A stretch of 64,000 nucleotides of DNA from NCBI RefSeq assembly GCF_019285735.1, contig NZ_CP079107.1:1612001-1676000 (forward strand), read 5' to 3'. The stretch is from Paeniglutamicibacter sp. Y32M11 (GTDB taxonomy: Bacteria > Actinomycetota > Actinomycetes > Actinomycetales > Micrococcaceae). The notes below the pieces were generated by a model, which was not told the DNA's origin, made no database searches, and was given only the letters and a program-made list of their open reading frames with translations. The number at the start of each line of letters is the position of its first letter. The stretch's first letter is position 1. Positions 9,073 to 17,766 of this stretch are shown piece after piece. Both the position numbers and the translations under genes were made by a program.

Positions 9073-9513
9073 TCAGACGTTCTTGAGCCTCAGCGAGACC
9101 GAATTCATGCAGAAACGCTGGTCGGTCGGCGTATTAAATCCTTCGCCTTCGAAGACGTGACCAAGATGTGAATCGCAGGAGGCGCAACGCACCTCAACAC
9201 GGACCATGCCCATCGAAGAATCGCGGATGTACCTCACCCGGTCCTCTGCCAACGGTGCAAAGAATGAGGGCCAACCGCAGCCGGCATCAAACTTGGCGTT
9301 GGACGTGAAGAGTTCCTCGCCGCAGGCTCGGCACTCGTAGACACCCGCTGTGGTGGTGTCCCAATACTCGCCACTGAAGGGAGCCTCGGTTCCGGCCTGG
9401 CGCATTACCCGAAACTCATCGGCGGTCATTTCGCTGCGCCACTGCTCATTGGTTTTGGTAACGTTCGACGAACTTGAGGTGGGTTCTGATTCGGGGGTCT
9501 GGTTTTCGCTCAC
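9073..9513 (-). CDS. msrB: Peptide-methionine (R)-S-oxide reductase
   Basis: Repairs methionine-R-sulfoxide in oxidised proteins. The classic MsrB architecture is visible: EQWRSEMTADEFRVMRQAGTE at the start, GEYWDTTTAGVYECRACGEELF (first zinc CxxC), CGWPSFF, then VRCASCDSHLGHVFEG (second zinc CxxC) and the catalytic cysteine in RFCMNSVSLRL. The domain needs everything from EQWRSE on. The only nearby start codons in frame are GTGs at 9513 and 9519; I choose 9513, giving 146 aa, but no good ribosome site is present. Divergent from the hydrolase gene at 9623. Confidence 0.9.
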   Translation of the reverse strand: MSENQTPESEPTSSSSNVTKTNEQWRSEMTADEFRVMRQAGTEAPFSGEYWDTTTAGVYECRACGEELFTSNAKFDAGCGWPSFFAPLAEDRVRYIRDSSMGMVRVEVRCASCDSHLGHVFEGEGFNTPTDQRFCMNSVSLRLKNV

Positions 9514-9622
9514 ACAACGCACAACACCGGCCACGGCGCGCTCATTCCCGAAAATCCCAGTAGATGACGAAAAGTAAAAAGTCCTCCGAGTCAAAGCCCC
9601 CGATGGATGGGGTTTCTTTGCG

Positions 9623-10870
9623 ATGATGGTTGGCATGAAGCAAAAACTCTCTCCTAATTCCCCACGCGCCCGCTCGGCGGGCAAGCACCTGAGTTGGGTG
9701 CTTCTTGGAGTTGGAGCCGGGGCCGCGGCCGGATCGGTCTTTGCCGGCAGCGTTTCTGCCCTCGGAGCGTATTTCGCCCGCAGGGTTGTCACGCCCGATG
9801 CCGTCCCGCACCAGGACGTAGAAATCCTGGCCCTGGTAGCCACCGACGCCGGACACGACGTGATCGTATCGGCAGACAAGGAATCCTCGGCACCGGGCCG
9901 CTACTCGCTGCTCTTTTCCGCCGACACCGGCCACGCGAGGCTGGGAGAACCCAAGGGATATCGACCGGGGGACGGCACCGTCACTCGACCGGTCGAAAAG
10001 GTGTACTTCGGGGACCTGTCGACCGCGGTGCGGGGCAGGCTATCTGGCATCGTCTACGATTCTCCGACCGATGTGGGCGCGGAATACGACGAGGTCAACA
10101 TCCCCATACTCGGTGGCATGGCTCCGGCCTGGTTTGTTCCGGGGGAGCGCAACGCGGATACCTGGGCCATTTGTGTGCACGGCCGCGGAGCCAATCGCAA
10201 GGAGGGGCTGCGGGCCCTACCACTCTTGCGCCGCTTGGGGCTGAGCGCCCTGCTCGTCTCCTACCGCAATGATGGGGTGGCACCGGCAGCGGTGGACGGC
10301 CGGTATGGGCTCGGCGCCACGGAATGGCCAGACATTGAGGCGGCCATTGACTATGCGATTAATGCCGGAGCCAAGGAGATCGTGCTTTTCGGCTGGTCCA
10401 TGGGTGGCGCCATCGCGCTGCAGGTGGCCGACAAATCAACACACGCGCTCAAGATCGGCGCACTGGTACTTGATGGACCGGTGATCAACTGGATCGATGT
10501 GCTCTCCCACCAAGCGAAACTTAACCGCATCCCCGAGGCCGTGGGCAGGTTGGGGCAGTGGCTCCTGGCCCATAGGGCCGGACGCTGGATGACGGGGCTG
10601 GCGGCGCCACTGGACCTGAAGATCCTGAACTGGGTGGAGCGTCACGACCAGTTGCGGATGCCCACCCTGATTCTACACAGCGAGGACGATGACTTCGTCC
10701 CCATCGGCCCCTCCGAACAACTTGCCGAACTCAACCCCCAGCTGGTGGGGCTCTCGCGCTTCACCAGGGCGGGACACACTCGCGAATGGAATGTTGACCC
10801 GCAGCGTTGGGAATCAGAAGTGGAATCATTCCTGCATGGGGTGCTGAATGCACCGCGGCCCGGGGACTGA
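9623..10870 (+). CDS. Alpha/beta hydrolase, membrane-anchored or exported
   Basis: Predicted serine hydrolase. After a short basic start there is one hydrophobic segment (about residues 25-50, WVLLGVGAGAAAGSVFAG) that can act as a signal anchor. The hydrolase core follows: an HGRGANRKEG oxyanion region, the nucleophile elbow GWSMGG with Ser259, the acid in HSEDDDFVP and the histidine in AGHTREW, completing a Ser-Asp-His triad. Length 415 aa. Start is taken as the first of several ATGs (9623); the ATG at 9635 is equally possible. Substrate unknown. It ends in a hairpin shared with the convergent YbaK-type gene. Confidence 0.83.
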   Translation: MMVGMKQKLSPNSPRARSAGKHLSWVLLGVGAGAAAGSVFAGSVSALGAYFARRVVTPDAVPHQDVEILALVATDAGHDVIVSADKESSAPGRYSLLFSADTGHARLGEPKGYRPGDGTVTRPVEKVYFGDLSTAVRGRLSGIVYDSPTDVGAEYDEVNIPILGGMAPAWFVPGERNADTWAICVHGRGANRKEGLRALPLLRRLGLSALLVSYRNDGVAPAAVDGRYGLGATEWPDIEAAIDYAINAGAKEIVLFGWSMGGAIALQVADKSTHALKIGALVLDGPVINWIDVLSHQAKLNRIPEAVGRLGQWLLAHRAGRWMTGLAAPLDLKILNWVERHDQLRMPTLILHSEDDDFVPIGPSEQLAELNPQLVGLSRFTRAGHTREWNVDPQRWESEVESFLHGVLNAPRPGD

Positions 10871-10883
10871 GCGAACCCGGGCC
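10857..10883. terminator. Hairpin between convergent genes
   Basis: An 8-bp perfect GC stem (10857-10864 with 10876-10883) spans the stop codon of the hydrolase gene and the 3' end of the convergent deacylase gene. No T-tract on either side, so its role as a terminator is tentative. Confidence 0.35.
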
Positions 10884-10889
10884 AACAGC

Positions 10890-11396
10890 TCAGTGGCCGA
10901 TGGGGGCGATGAGGGCCGCGGTGAGTCGCTGTAGATCTCTCGGTGCCAGTTCGATGTCCAGCCCCCGGTGTCCACCGGAGACAAAAACCGTGGCAAAGTC
11001 CAGCGCGCTGGCATCAAGTATCGTGCGTGAGGGATTGCGTTGCCCCAGTGGTGAAATGCCACCGAGAACATATCCGGTGCGTCGTTCGGCCGCCGCGGGA
11101 TCGGCCATCTCCACCTTTTTGACGCCCAGCGCATTGGCCATGGCCTTGAGATCGAGTTGTCGGTTCACCGGAACGATGCCCACGGCCAGGGCTCCGGCTC
11201 CCGAAGCCCCGGTGGCTACCAGCAGCGTCTTGAACACCCGCTCCGGAGCAACCCCGAGAGCTTCGGCGGCTTCGAGTCCGAAGCTCTCCGCCGCCTTGTC
11301 ATGGGTATAGGGGTGTAGTGAGTAGTTCACCGCCGCCCGATCCAATACCGTGGTCGCCGGGGTGCTGGCCGCAGAAGCGCTCTTTTTCTTAGACAT
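10890..11396 (-). CDS. ybaK: Cys-tRNA(Pro) deacylase (YbaK/EbsC family)
   Basis: Trans-editing enzyme that hydrolyses mischarged Cys-tRNA(Pro). It has the YbaK/INS domain: VNYSLHPYTHD, ALGVAPERVFKTLLV with the conserved lysine, AVGIVPVNRQLDLKAMA, and the GYVLGGISPLGQR signature near residue 110. 168 aa, single domain, normal length. AAGGAAT lies about 12 nt before the ATG. It may be transcribed alone or from the sulfurtransferase-SufE unit upstream, from which a hairpin separates it. Confidence 0.9.
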   Translation of the reverse strand: MSKKKSASAASTPATTVLDRAAVNYSLHPYTHDKAAESFGLEAAEALGVAPERVFKTLLVATGASGAGALAVGIVPVNRQLDLKAMANALGVKKVEMADPAAAERRTGYVLGGISPLGQRNPSRTILDASALDFATVFVSGGHRGLDIELAPRDLQRLTAALIAPIGH

Positions 11397-11427
11397 TGCG
11401 GGGATGAAATTCCTTGCTTAACGTGGA

Positions 11428-11453
11428 CGGGCGCCGGTATGACCCGACGCCCG
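11428..11453 (-). terminator. Possible terminator after sufE-type gene
   Basis: A 6-bp CGGGCG/CGCCCG stem (11428-11433 with 11448-11453) plus a weaker inner stem lies between the SufE-type gene and the deacylase gene. No clear T-tract. Confidence 0.35.
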
Positions 11454-11474
11454 ATACCGCTGTGCGGGAGGTAA

Positions 11475-11924
11475 CTAGCCGGCCGGGGCTTCGACGCGCT
11501 CGGAAACCTGACGCTTAATGCGTCCCAGCATCGCGCTCATGCCGCGCAAACGCAAGGGCGTCAGTGCACGGGTGAGTCCGAGCTGATTGGGCATGTCATC
11601 GGGTACGGCCAATACCGCCGCTGCCGGAAGCCCATCAAGACCCTGATGAAGCACCGAGGCAAAACCGCGCGTCGTCGGTGCCTGCGGGGGAGCGGAGAAG
11701 AACAATGAGACGCGACGATCGCCGGCAGGTTCGACCTCGATGGTCAGGAACAGCGGCGTCTGGCATTCAACGACCTGTTCGAGCAGATCGGGGTGATCGG
11801 CCAATCGGGCCGGGAGCTCGGGCAATTCCTCGGAGAACTCCAGCAATAGCTGCAATCGCTCCGGCTCGGTGACAGCCTGGAAGTCTTCAACGATCTCCGC
11901 AAGGGCTGCTGGCAGCTCGCTCAT
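11475..11924 (-). CDS. SufE family protein
   Basis: Sulfur-acceptor protein that takes persulfide sulfur from a cysteine desulfurase for Fe-S cluster assembly. The acceptor cysteine is seen in EQVVECQTPLFL near residue 54, and the C-terminal GLTRALTPLRLRGMSAMLGRIKR is typical of the family. 149 aa, normal length. It starts 4 nt after the stop of the rhodanese gene, so the two are co-transcribed; sulfurtransferase-SufE pairs are common in actinobacteria and suggest coupled sulfur transfer. Confidence 0.9.
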   Translation of the reverse strand: MSELPAALAEIVEDFQAVTEPERLQLLLEFSEELPELPARLADHPDLLEQVVECQTPLFLTIEVEPAGDRRVSLFFSAPPQAPTTRGFASVLHQGLDGLPAAAVLAVPDDMPNQLGLTRALTPLRLRGMSAMLGRIKRQVSERVEAPAG

Positions 11925-11928
11925 GATC

Positions 11929-12837
11929 CTAGGCTCCGTATCCTGCGGGGACGGCTCCGGGTTCGATACCCTTCACGATCGGGACACGAACGGCATTGCC
12001 CCACTCGGTCCAGGAACCGTCGTAGTTGCGCACGTTTTCGAAACCGAGCAGGAACTGCAGGGCAAACCAGGTGTGACTGGAGCGCTCGCCGATTCGGCAA
12101 TAGGCGATGACATCATCGCCGGGGGTCAGGCCAGCTTCGCCCAGGTAGATCGCTTCGAGCTCGGCGCGGGACTTGAAGGTCCCGTCCTCCGCAGCGGCCT
12201 TGGCCCAGGGAACGGACGCAGCGGAGGGAATGTGTCCGCCGCGCAAGGTGCCTTCCTCCGGGTAGGCGGGCATGTGTGTGCGCTCGCCGGTGTATTCCTC
12301 CGTTGAGCGCACATCGATCATGGGCTTGCCAAAGTGCTCGAACACCTGGGGCAGGAACGCACGGATGAGCGTGTCATCACGCTCGATGACCGGGTAGCTG
12401 GTCGCGGTAATGGTTGGCTTGTCGCGAGTAATCTCGCGGCCCTCGGCAATCCACTTGTCGCGGCCACCGTCGAGCAGACGCACATCTTCGTGACCGAACA
12501 GGGTGAAGACCCAGAGCGCATAGGCTGCCCACCAATTGGATTTGTCGCCGTAAATCACCACGGTTGACTCACGAGTGATGCCCTTGGCGGCCATCAAGGC
12601 GGCGAAGCCGGCACCGTCAACGTAGTCGCGGGTGTCTTCGTCGTTGAGCTCGGTGTGCCAGTCAACCTTTACCGCACCGGGGATATGACCCATGTCGTAC
12701 AGCAGGATGTCTTCATTGGATTCGAGGATCACCAGATTCGCCGTGGACAGATTCTCTGCCAGCCAATCGGTGGAGACCAGCCGTTCTGGATGGGCGTAGT
12801 CGGAGAAGGACGGATTGGAGTCGATGGGCAGGCTCAT
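11929..12837 (-). CDS. sseA: Sulfurtransferase with tandem rhodanese domains
   Basis: Thiosulfate/3-mercaptopyruvate sulfurtransferase type. Two rhodanese modules: an inactive N-terminal one (about residues 15-135, starting with [10 protein letters not shown]) and an active C-terminal one (about 160-290) with [12 protein letters not shown] and the catalytic loop [11 protein letters not shown], where Cys carries the persulfide. The family signature ending W-x-E-W-G-N (SWTEWGNA) is at the C-terminus. 302 aa, normal length. GAGGT precedes the ATG by about 10 nt. It heads the operon with the SufE-type gene. Confidence 0.9.
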   Translation of the reverse strand: MSLPIDSNPSFSDYAHPERLVSTDWLAENLSTANLVILESNEDILLYDMGHIPGAVKVDWHTELNDEDTRDYVDGAGFAALMAAKGITRESTVVIYGDKSNWWAAYALWVFTLFGHEDVRLLDGGRDKWIAEGREITRDKPTITATSYPVIERDDTLIRAFLPQVFEHFGKPMIDVRSTEEYTGERTHMPAYPEEGTLRGGHIPSAASVPWAKAAAEDGTFKSRAELEAIYLGEAGLTPGDDVIAYCRIGERSSHTWFALQFLLGFENVRNYDGSWTEWGNAVRVPIVKGIEPGAVPAGYGA

Positions 12838-13108
12838 GATGATTTGACCTCACAACAAGAAAGTTTGGGGGATAGTGCTGCTTCAAGCCTAGCCATCCGG
12901 GCGCCCCGGCACAGCGCTCGGAGGTTATGCAACGCCATATTTCGCTCCCAGCGTCCAGCTCGGGGTGGAAGTGGGCAACTCGCCCGTGTGCGCTCCGACT
13001 CCCATTTAGGGGATGGTTGAGGTCTGGGCATAAAATGACCGAGGCGTGTCTTTGTGCCGCCAACGCACCACCGCCACCTTTTCGAAGACCTAAGGACCGT
13101 TTCGCCGC

Positions 13109-14146
13109 ATGGCCACGATTACGCATCTTTCCCAACGAACACCAACGGTCTCCCTGGACGATCTTCTGGCCGGCTTCCATCCGTCCTACCGGTTCGGCGA
13201 GGTTTCCTTCGACACCTACCGTCCGGATCCGGCTTGGCCGACGCAGGCCGAAGCTGTCACTAAGCTTCAGCACTTTGCCTCGACGATCGGCAAATCCAAG
13301 GGTGGATTCCTTTCGAACCTCTTCGGTAAGAAGAAGGTCGAAAAGTCGGGTATGTACCTTGATGGCGGTTTCGGCGTTGGCAAGACTCACCTCTTGGCAT
13401 CGCTGTGGCACCTGGCACCGGGCCGTAAGGCCTTTGGCACCTTTGTGGAGTACACCAACCTCGTTGGCGCATTGTCCTTCCGCCAGACCGTTGAGGTCTT
13501 GAGCACCTACTCGCTGGTCTGCATCGATGAGTTCGAACTCGATGATCCGGGAGACACCGTTCTGATGTCTCGCCTCATGCGCGAGCTATCCGACGCCGGT
13601 GTGAAAATCGCCGCAACGTCCAACACCCTTCCCGGTGCATTGGGTGAGGGCCGCTTTGCCGCCATGGACTTCCAACGCGAGATCAAGGTGCTTTCCGAAC
13701 AGTTCGACGTTCACCGCGTGGACGGCGTTGACTTCCGCCACCGCGGACTTCCTGACGCGCCGGTTCCCGTGGCCGATGAGGCCATTGAGGAATTTGCCAT
13801 GGAACGCTACGGAGATAAAACCTTCGCGGTTGATGACTTCTCGGATCTGGTGGCCCATATCTCCAAGGTTCACCCCAGCCGCTACCGGGCCTTGCTGTCC
13901 GAGACCGACGTCTTGGTCCTGCACAACGTTGAAACCATTACCGAGCAGGCAGTAGCACTGCGCTTTGTTGTTTTGGCTGACCGACTTTACGACAAGGATG
14001 TACCGATCGTTGCCTCAGGAAAGCCGTTCAGCGAGCTTTTCACCGCGGAAATGATGGCGGGCGGATATCAGAAGAAGTACTTCCGTGCGGTTTCCCGTCT
14101 CACCGCCTTGGCTCGTGAAGGCCAGACCGGGGACCCTGCTCTCTAA
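13109..14146 (+). CDS. zapE: Cell division protein ZapE (AFG1-like ATPase)
   Basis: P-loop ATPase of the AFG1/ZapE family, associated in other bacteria with the Z ring. The Walker A motif is GGFGVGKTH near residue 90, Walker B is LVCIDEFELDD, and sensor-like residues follow in IAATSNTLPGALGEGRF. A short lysine-rich insert (NLFGKKKVEK) precedes the P-loop. 345 aa, normal for actinobacteria. AAGGA lies about 12 nt before the ATG, and a TAAAAT box at 13031 is a candidate -10. It faces benE-type gene 14256 across a shared terminator. Exact role in an actinobacterium is inferred from the family. Confidence 0.87.
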   Translation: MATITHLSQRTPTVSLDDLLAGFHPSYRFGEVSFDTYRPDPAWPTQAEAVTKLQHFASTIGKSKGGFLSNLFGKKKVEKSGMYLDGGFGVGKTHLLASLWHLAPGRKAFGTFVEYTNLVGALSFRQTVEVLSTYSLVCIDEFELDDPGDTVLMSRLMRELSDAGVKIAATSNTLPGALGEGRFAAMDFQREIKVLSEQFDVHRVDGVDFRHRGLPDAPVPVADEAIEEFAMERYGDKTFAVDDFSDLVAHISKVHPSRYRALLSETDVLVLHNVETITEQAVALRFVVLADRLYDKDVPIVASGKPFSELFTAEMMAGGYQKKYFRAVSRLTALAREGQTGDPAL

Positions 14147-14160
14147 AAAAGCACTTATTC

Positions 14161-14240
14161 GAGGCCGCGCCGGCAACTCCATCCCCGCTTTCACCCGTAG
14201 TTAGGTGGGGAAGGAGAGTCGACGCGGCCTCGTTGTTTTT
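14161..14240. terminator. Bidirectional terminator between zapE and the BenE-type gene
   Basis: A long hairpin whose outer stem is a perfect 9-bp GAGGCCGCG/CGCGGCCTC (14161-14169 with 14223-14231), with further imperfect inner pairing, is followed by GTTGTTTTT on the plus strand. An A-run at 14145-14150 offers some U-tract on the minus strand. Confidence 0.8.
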
Positions 14241-14255
14241 GAGACGAACAGATAA

Positions 14256-15452
14256 CTAAGGCATCTTGCGTTCCAGCAGCAAGCGTAAGCCGAGACCTGC
14301 AAGCAGCGCCCAGAACGCGCCACCGATCCCCGCAAAGCTCAACCCGGAACCGGCAATCAGGAATGCTACCAGCGAGCTCATTCTGCTGCGTGGGTCTGAT
14401 AGCGCCGAAGATGCCGAGGCTCCCAACGTGGCAAACAGCGCCAACCCTGCGGCGGCCTCCAATAAGCCCTCCGGGCTGGCAGTGGCCAGGGCGGTGATAG
14501 ATGCCGAAGCTAGTCCGAGAATGATGTAGAAAACCGCTGAGGAAGCTGCTGCAATCCAGCGGCGTGAACGGTCAGCTCCAGCCTCCTCACCCGCGGCAAG
14601 GGCTGCAGATATTGCCGCGAGATTGATGGCGTGACCACCAAAAAGTGCCGCCACGGACGAACCAAGTCCGGTGGCCAGCATGGAGGAACGCCACGGTGTT
14701 TCATAGTTAAAGCTGGCCAGAACCGCCACGCCGGGAACATTTTGTGAGGCCATTGTGACCACAAATAGTGGCAGAGTTATTCCGCTGAAGGCAGCCACCG
14801 TAAATGTTGGAACGGTGAATTCGAGAGTCGGCAACAGTTCATGGGTGCTCACCACGTTGCCGCTTTGCGCCATGGTGAATCCGGCAATACCCAACGCCGC
14901 TCCCATGGCTGCTGGAACTGCCCATCGAGGGCTGAGACGCAGAAACACGAGCCATATGGCGATGATGGGAGCGATGTACAGCGGGATAGTAGACAACGCC
15001 ACAAAGGGTGCCAGACACAGCTTGAGCAAAACGCCGGCAAGCATGGCTTGGGCCAGCGGAACGGGGATGGACGCGAGGAGCTTCCCCAACCAAGGGATGG
15101 CGCCGGTGGCAGCGATCAGCAGGCCGGTCATGATGAAGGCGCCAACCGCTTCGTTCCACCCGAAATTCAGGGCCGCGGATCCGGCCAGTAGGGCAGCCCC
15201 GGGAGTTGACCAAGCCGTGGTGATGGGGCGGCGGGTAAACCAGGCCAGAGCGAAAGCACAGATGGCAAGTGCGATGGTTAATGCGAAGAGTCCCGAGGCT
15301 GCTTGAGAATCGCTCGCTCCAACCGCTTTGAGTCCGGTGAGGACCACGGCAAATGATGCGGTGTAGCCGACGAGTGCGGTGATGAGACCCGCCACGATCG
15401 GCTGCACAAGAGGCGGCCGTTGTGGCGACAGTGATACAGGGGCGAGAGTCAC
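14256..15452 (-). CDS. BenE family benzoate/H+ symporter
   Basis: Integral membrane transporter of the BenE family (about 11-12 hydrophobic helices across 398 aa), predicted to import benzoate or a similar aromatic acid with protons. Family-like stretches include VGYTASFAVVLTGLKAVGAS near the N-terminus, TAWSTPGAALLAGS, and NLAAISAALAAGEEAG. The start is a GTG at 15452; AAAGAAAG upstream is a weak ribosome site. No benzoate catabolic genes are nearby, so the real substrate is uncertain. Confidence 0.87.
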   Translation of the reverse strand: MTLAPVSLSPQRPPLVQPIVAGLITALVGYTASFAVVLTGLKAVGASDSQAASGLFALTIALAICAFALAWFTRRPITTAWSTPGAALLAGSAALNFGWNEAVGAFIMTGLLIAATGAIPWLGKLLASIPVPLAQAMLAGVLLKLCLAPFVALSTIPLYIAPIIAIWLVFLRLSPRWAVPAAMGAALGIAGFTMAQSGNVVSTHELLPTLEFTVPTFTVAAFSGITLPLFVVTMASQNVPGVAVLASFNYETPWRSSMLATGLGSSVAALFGGHAINLAAISAALAAGEEAGADRSRRWIAAASSAVFYIILGLASASITALATASPEGLLEAAAGLALFATLGASASSALSDPRSRMSSLVAFLIAGSGLSFAGIGGAFWALLAGLGLRLLLERKMP

Positions 15453-15477
15453 GGTGGCTAGCTTTCTTTAAACGACA

Positions 15478-15511
15478 GGTGCTGGTCCTGCCTCGCGGCA
15501 GTACCAGCACC
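15478..15511 (-). terminator. Hairpin after the small MT0933-like gene
   Basis: A 15-bp stem with one mismatch (15478-15492 with 15497-15511) and a four-base loop, followed on the minus strand by GTCGTTTAAAG. It ends the small gene and precedes the transporter gene. Confidence 0.6.
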
Positions 15512-15558
15512 CGTATTGTCGTACCTAGGGCAAGAGTCCTAGTGAATCGGTGAAGAGG

Positions 15559-15780
15559 TTAGACGGTTGGATTTCCGTCTTTGCCCTTGTCAACGAAACT
15601 CTTGGCGCCGTCCTGAACCTTATCGACGTGCTCGGCGAACTTGCCACCGGTCTTTTCGTCGATGAAGTCGCCAGCGTTGTCAATGGCCTCGCCAATCTTG
15701 CCCGAGTTCTCTTGGATCAGCTCTGCAGCCTTGTCCTTGAGTCCTTCGGCCTTGCCCTTTAGGTCGTCAAAAATAGACAA
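15559..15780 (-). CDS. Small MT0933-like (putative antitoxin-family) protein
   Basis: A 73-residue, highly charged helical protein (IFDDLKGKAEGLKDKAAELI, then NAGDFIDEKTGGKFAEHVDK) resembling the MT0933-type family annotated as putative antitoxins in mycobacteria. The start is a TTG at 15780 with a perfect AGGAGG 6 nt upstream, which is much better than the upstream ATG at 15810. No partner toxin gene lies on either side, so an antitoxin role is not supported here; it could equally be a stress-type small protein (CsbD-like helical repeats). Confidence 0.65.
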   Translation of the reverse strand: MSIFDDLKGKAEGLKDKAAELIQENSGKIGEAIDNAGDFIDEKTGGKFAEHVDKVQDGAKSFVDKGKDGNPTV

Positions 15781-16095
15781 AAGGCACCTCCTCTTCACTA
15801 ATGGGGACAATAACCGCCCCGCCTAGAATTCATCTTAGGCACTGTAGGTAGCGATACAAGGACATTTGTGTGAATTTCTCGAAGAAAGCGTCCGCGACTG
15901 GTAATTTTCGTAAATAATCTGGGCTTAATCGAGAGCGTGAGGTAGTGCGAAAGTGGGCTTACCGGACAGAAAGTGCCGTCCCGGGATCGCCGCGTGCGGT
16001 CTGGGCGTATAGGCCGAAAAGTGTGTCCGCGAGGGGCCTGCTTCCCAACGATGGCGCAGTAGAACGAGGTTTCTTATACCTTTGAGCCATTAACC

Positions 16096-17259
16096 GTGAA
16101 TGGTTCTGGAAAATCGAAGCAATGTGAAGTATGCGGATCTGCCCTGAAACGCAATGGAAAGACCTCAGTCGGAACCCAACGCTGGAGGTGCATCCACTGC
16201 GGGGCCAGCAGTGTCAAGAAGCGCCCTGACCTGAAACGTCGAGCCGAGCTAAACCTGTTCCTCCAATGGATCTTGGGGAAACAGTCCCAGGCCTCCTACA
16301 ACCCCGGCACGGGTAGAACCCTCCGACATAACACCCAGTGGTGTTGGGCGATCGAACCATCCCTAGCGCCCACCGGCGAAGTCCACCTGCAGATCCAAAT
16401 GGACGGCATCTATCTAGGACGTGGGTGGTGTTGCCTGATCGCGATTGCCAACGGCAAAACCATTGGCTGGCAGTGGTGCGATAGTGAAAAGAGGGTGGCC
16501 TGGATAGCGTTGCTGGAACAGTTCCCAGCACCCCGGGTCGTGATCATTGACGGTGGCTCTGGGCTAGCGGCAGCACTGTCGCAAGCGTGGCCAGAGACTC
16601 GCGTTCAACGCTGCCTGGTCCATGTCCAACGCAACGTGCGCACTTATCTGACCCTGCGACCACGAACGGACGCGGGAAGAGCCCTTCGGCGAATTTCCCT
16701 TGCCCTGACACGCATCAAGACCCGAGAACACGCCACCCAGTGGATGCAAGCGCTGCAGGAATGGCACCACACCTTCGGGGACGTGATCAAGGAACGCACC
16801 TACCCGGCGGGACCTGGCGGCCACCGGCCCAAAGGTGTGAAGCCCACCCAAACCTGGTGGTACACCCACACTCGCCTACGTTCGGCCTACAAACTCCTCG
16901 AACGGCTGGTGCGCAGTGGTGAGCTCTTCACCTACCTGGAGCCAGAATTTGATGGGCTGGCCATCGCTTCGACAACCAACCACATCGAGGGCGGCGTTAA
17001 CACTCAGCTCCGTGCGCTGCTGCGCGGGCACCGTGGCATGCCGCCGGCCCATGCGAAACGGGCGGTCGAATGGTGGCTCTACTCCCACAGTGAGAAACCA
17101 ACTGAACCGCACACTCTCATCCGGCCTGAACACCTCAACACGAAACCAGTGAAGAAGCAGATCCAGGAGGAAACGATTGGGCCGGAACTCATCGGCACCG
17201 CACTGACTGAAGCCGAAGGGCTCTGGGTCAGAAAAGGATGGGCCGGCAGACCCTGCTGA
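16096..17259 (+). CDS. IS1249-type transposase
   Basis: A 387-residue DDE transposase. The N-terminus is a zinc ribbon with Cys10, Cys13, Cys32 and Cys35. The catalytic acids are Asp103 (IQMDGIYLG), Asp152 (VIIDGGSGLAAAL) and Glu298 (TNHIEGGVNTQL), and the mutator-type RCLVHVQRNV stretch lies between the second Asp and the Glu. The start is a GTG at 16096. It looks full length with no frameshift, so the element could still be active. Confidence 0.9.
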   Translation: MNGSGKSKQCEVCGSALKRNGKTSVGTQRWRCIHCGASSVKKRPDLKRRAELNLFLQWILGKQSQASYNPGTGRTLRHNTQWCWAIEPSLAPTGEVHLQIQMDGIYLGRGWCCLIAIANGKTIGWQWCDSEKRVAWIALLEQFPAPRVVIIDGGSGLAAALSQAWPETRVQRCLVHVQRNVRTYLTLRPRTDAGRALRRISLALTRIKTREHATQWMQALQEWHHTFGDVIKERTYPAGPGGHRPKGVKPTQTWWYTHTRLRSAYKLLERLVRSGELFTYLEPEFDGLAIASTTNHIEGGVNTQLRALLRGHRGMPPAHAKRAVEWWLYSHSEKPTEPHTLIRPEHLNTKPVKKQIQEETIGPELIGTALTEAEGLWVRKGWAGRPC

Positions 17260-17280
17260 ATCATGCTCTGACATGGCACA

Positions 17281-17303
17281 GCCCCGGGTGACACACCCGG
17301 GGC
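17281..17303. terminator. Hairpin at the right end of the IS
   Basis: A perfect 10-bp stem GCCCCGGGTG/CACCCGGGGC with a 3-nt loop lies between the transposase stop and the right inverted repeat. It can stop transcription out of the transposase gene. Confidence 0.65.
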
Positions 17304-17462
17304 AGACACACTTTTTTGCCTATAAGCCGCGGTCTGAGAATCTAAACCAGGGTGAGTGCTATTTGGTTGGGTGGGGAGATCCCACTATGGCTCGAACCAG
17401 AACTTGCGACTTGGCTCCCGCTAGTCTCGATTAATCGGCGAGACAATGTTGAGGTTAAAGCA

Positions 17463-17498
17463 GTAGGCCGTGTGATTTTTGCAAATCACACGGCCTAC
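17463..17498 (-). terminator. Terminator of the tRNA cluster
   Basis: A perfect 16-bp stem (17463-17478 with 17483-17498) and a four-base loop lie immediately 3' of the last tRNA-Gly gene, followed on the minus strand by TGCTTTAA. Confidence 0.8.
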
Positions 17499-17502
17499 AA
17501 AT

Positions 17503-17578
17503 TGGAGTGGACAACGAGGTTCGAACTCGCGACCTCGACCTTGGCAAGGTCGCGCTCTACCAGCTGAGCTATGTCCAC
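17503..17578 (-). tRNA. tRNA-Gly (GCC), CCA encoded
   Basis: Cloverleaf is complete on the minus strand: 7-bp acceptor GTGGACA/TGTCCAC, anticodon loop TTGCCAA (anticodon GCC) on a CGACC/GGTCG stem, and a GTTCGAAC T-loop. The 3' CCA is encoded (17503-17505), unlike the other two copies. Confidence 0.97.
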
Positions 17579-17611
17579 GTGAATAATCAATACCTAAGTA
17601 TAGACTCTTCG

Positions 17612-17683
17612 TGGGCGATACTGGGTTCGAACCAGTGACCTCTTCCGTGTCAGGGAAGCGCGCTACCGCTGCGCCAATCGCCC
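17612..17683 (-). tRNA. tRNA-Val (GAC)
   Basis: Acceptor GGGCGAT/ATCGCCC, anticodon loop CTGACAC (anticodon GAC) and T-arm CTGGTTCGAACCCAG. No encoded CCA. Sequence identical to the second copy. Confidence 0.97.
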
Positions 17684-17709
17684 ATAAGGGGTACTACTTT
17701 ATGCTTTCC

Positions 17710-17757
17710 AAAAGAAAACACAAGAATAAGGACCCCATTTCCATGGAATCGGGATCC
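17710..17757 (-). terminator. Possible terminator inside the tRNA cluster
   Basis: On the minus strand GGATCCC...GGGGTCC pairs (17730-17757, with some inner pairing), followed by a T-rich stretch at 17710-17729. It lies between the second tRNA-Gly and the promoter-distal tRNA-Val, so the last Val-Gly pair may receive less transcription. Confidence 0.5.
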
Positions 17758-17766
17758 ATTTTCTAG

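Larger units (their letters stand above)
15996..17336 (+). mobile_element. Complete IS1249-like (IS256 superfamily) insertion sequence with 8-bp target duplication
   Basis: The element itself runs 16004-17328 (1325 bp). Its ends are 24-bp inverted repeats (16004-16027 and 17305-17328) that match at 21 of 24 positions and share the core AAAAGTGTGTC. The sequence GCGGTCTG directly flanks both sides (15996-16003 and 17329-17336), an 8-bp target duplication typical of IS256-type elements. The single transposase gene is intact with all catalytic residues. The intact duplication and open frame point to a recent insertion. Confidence 0.9.
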
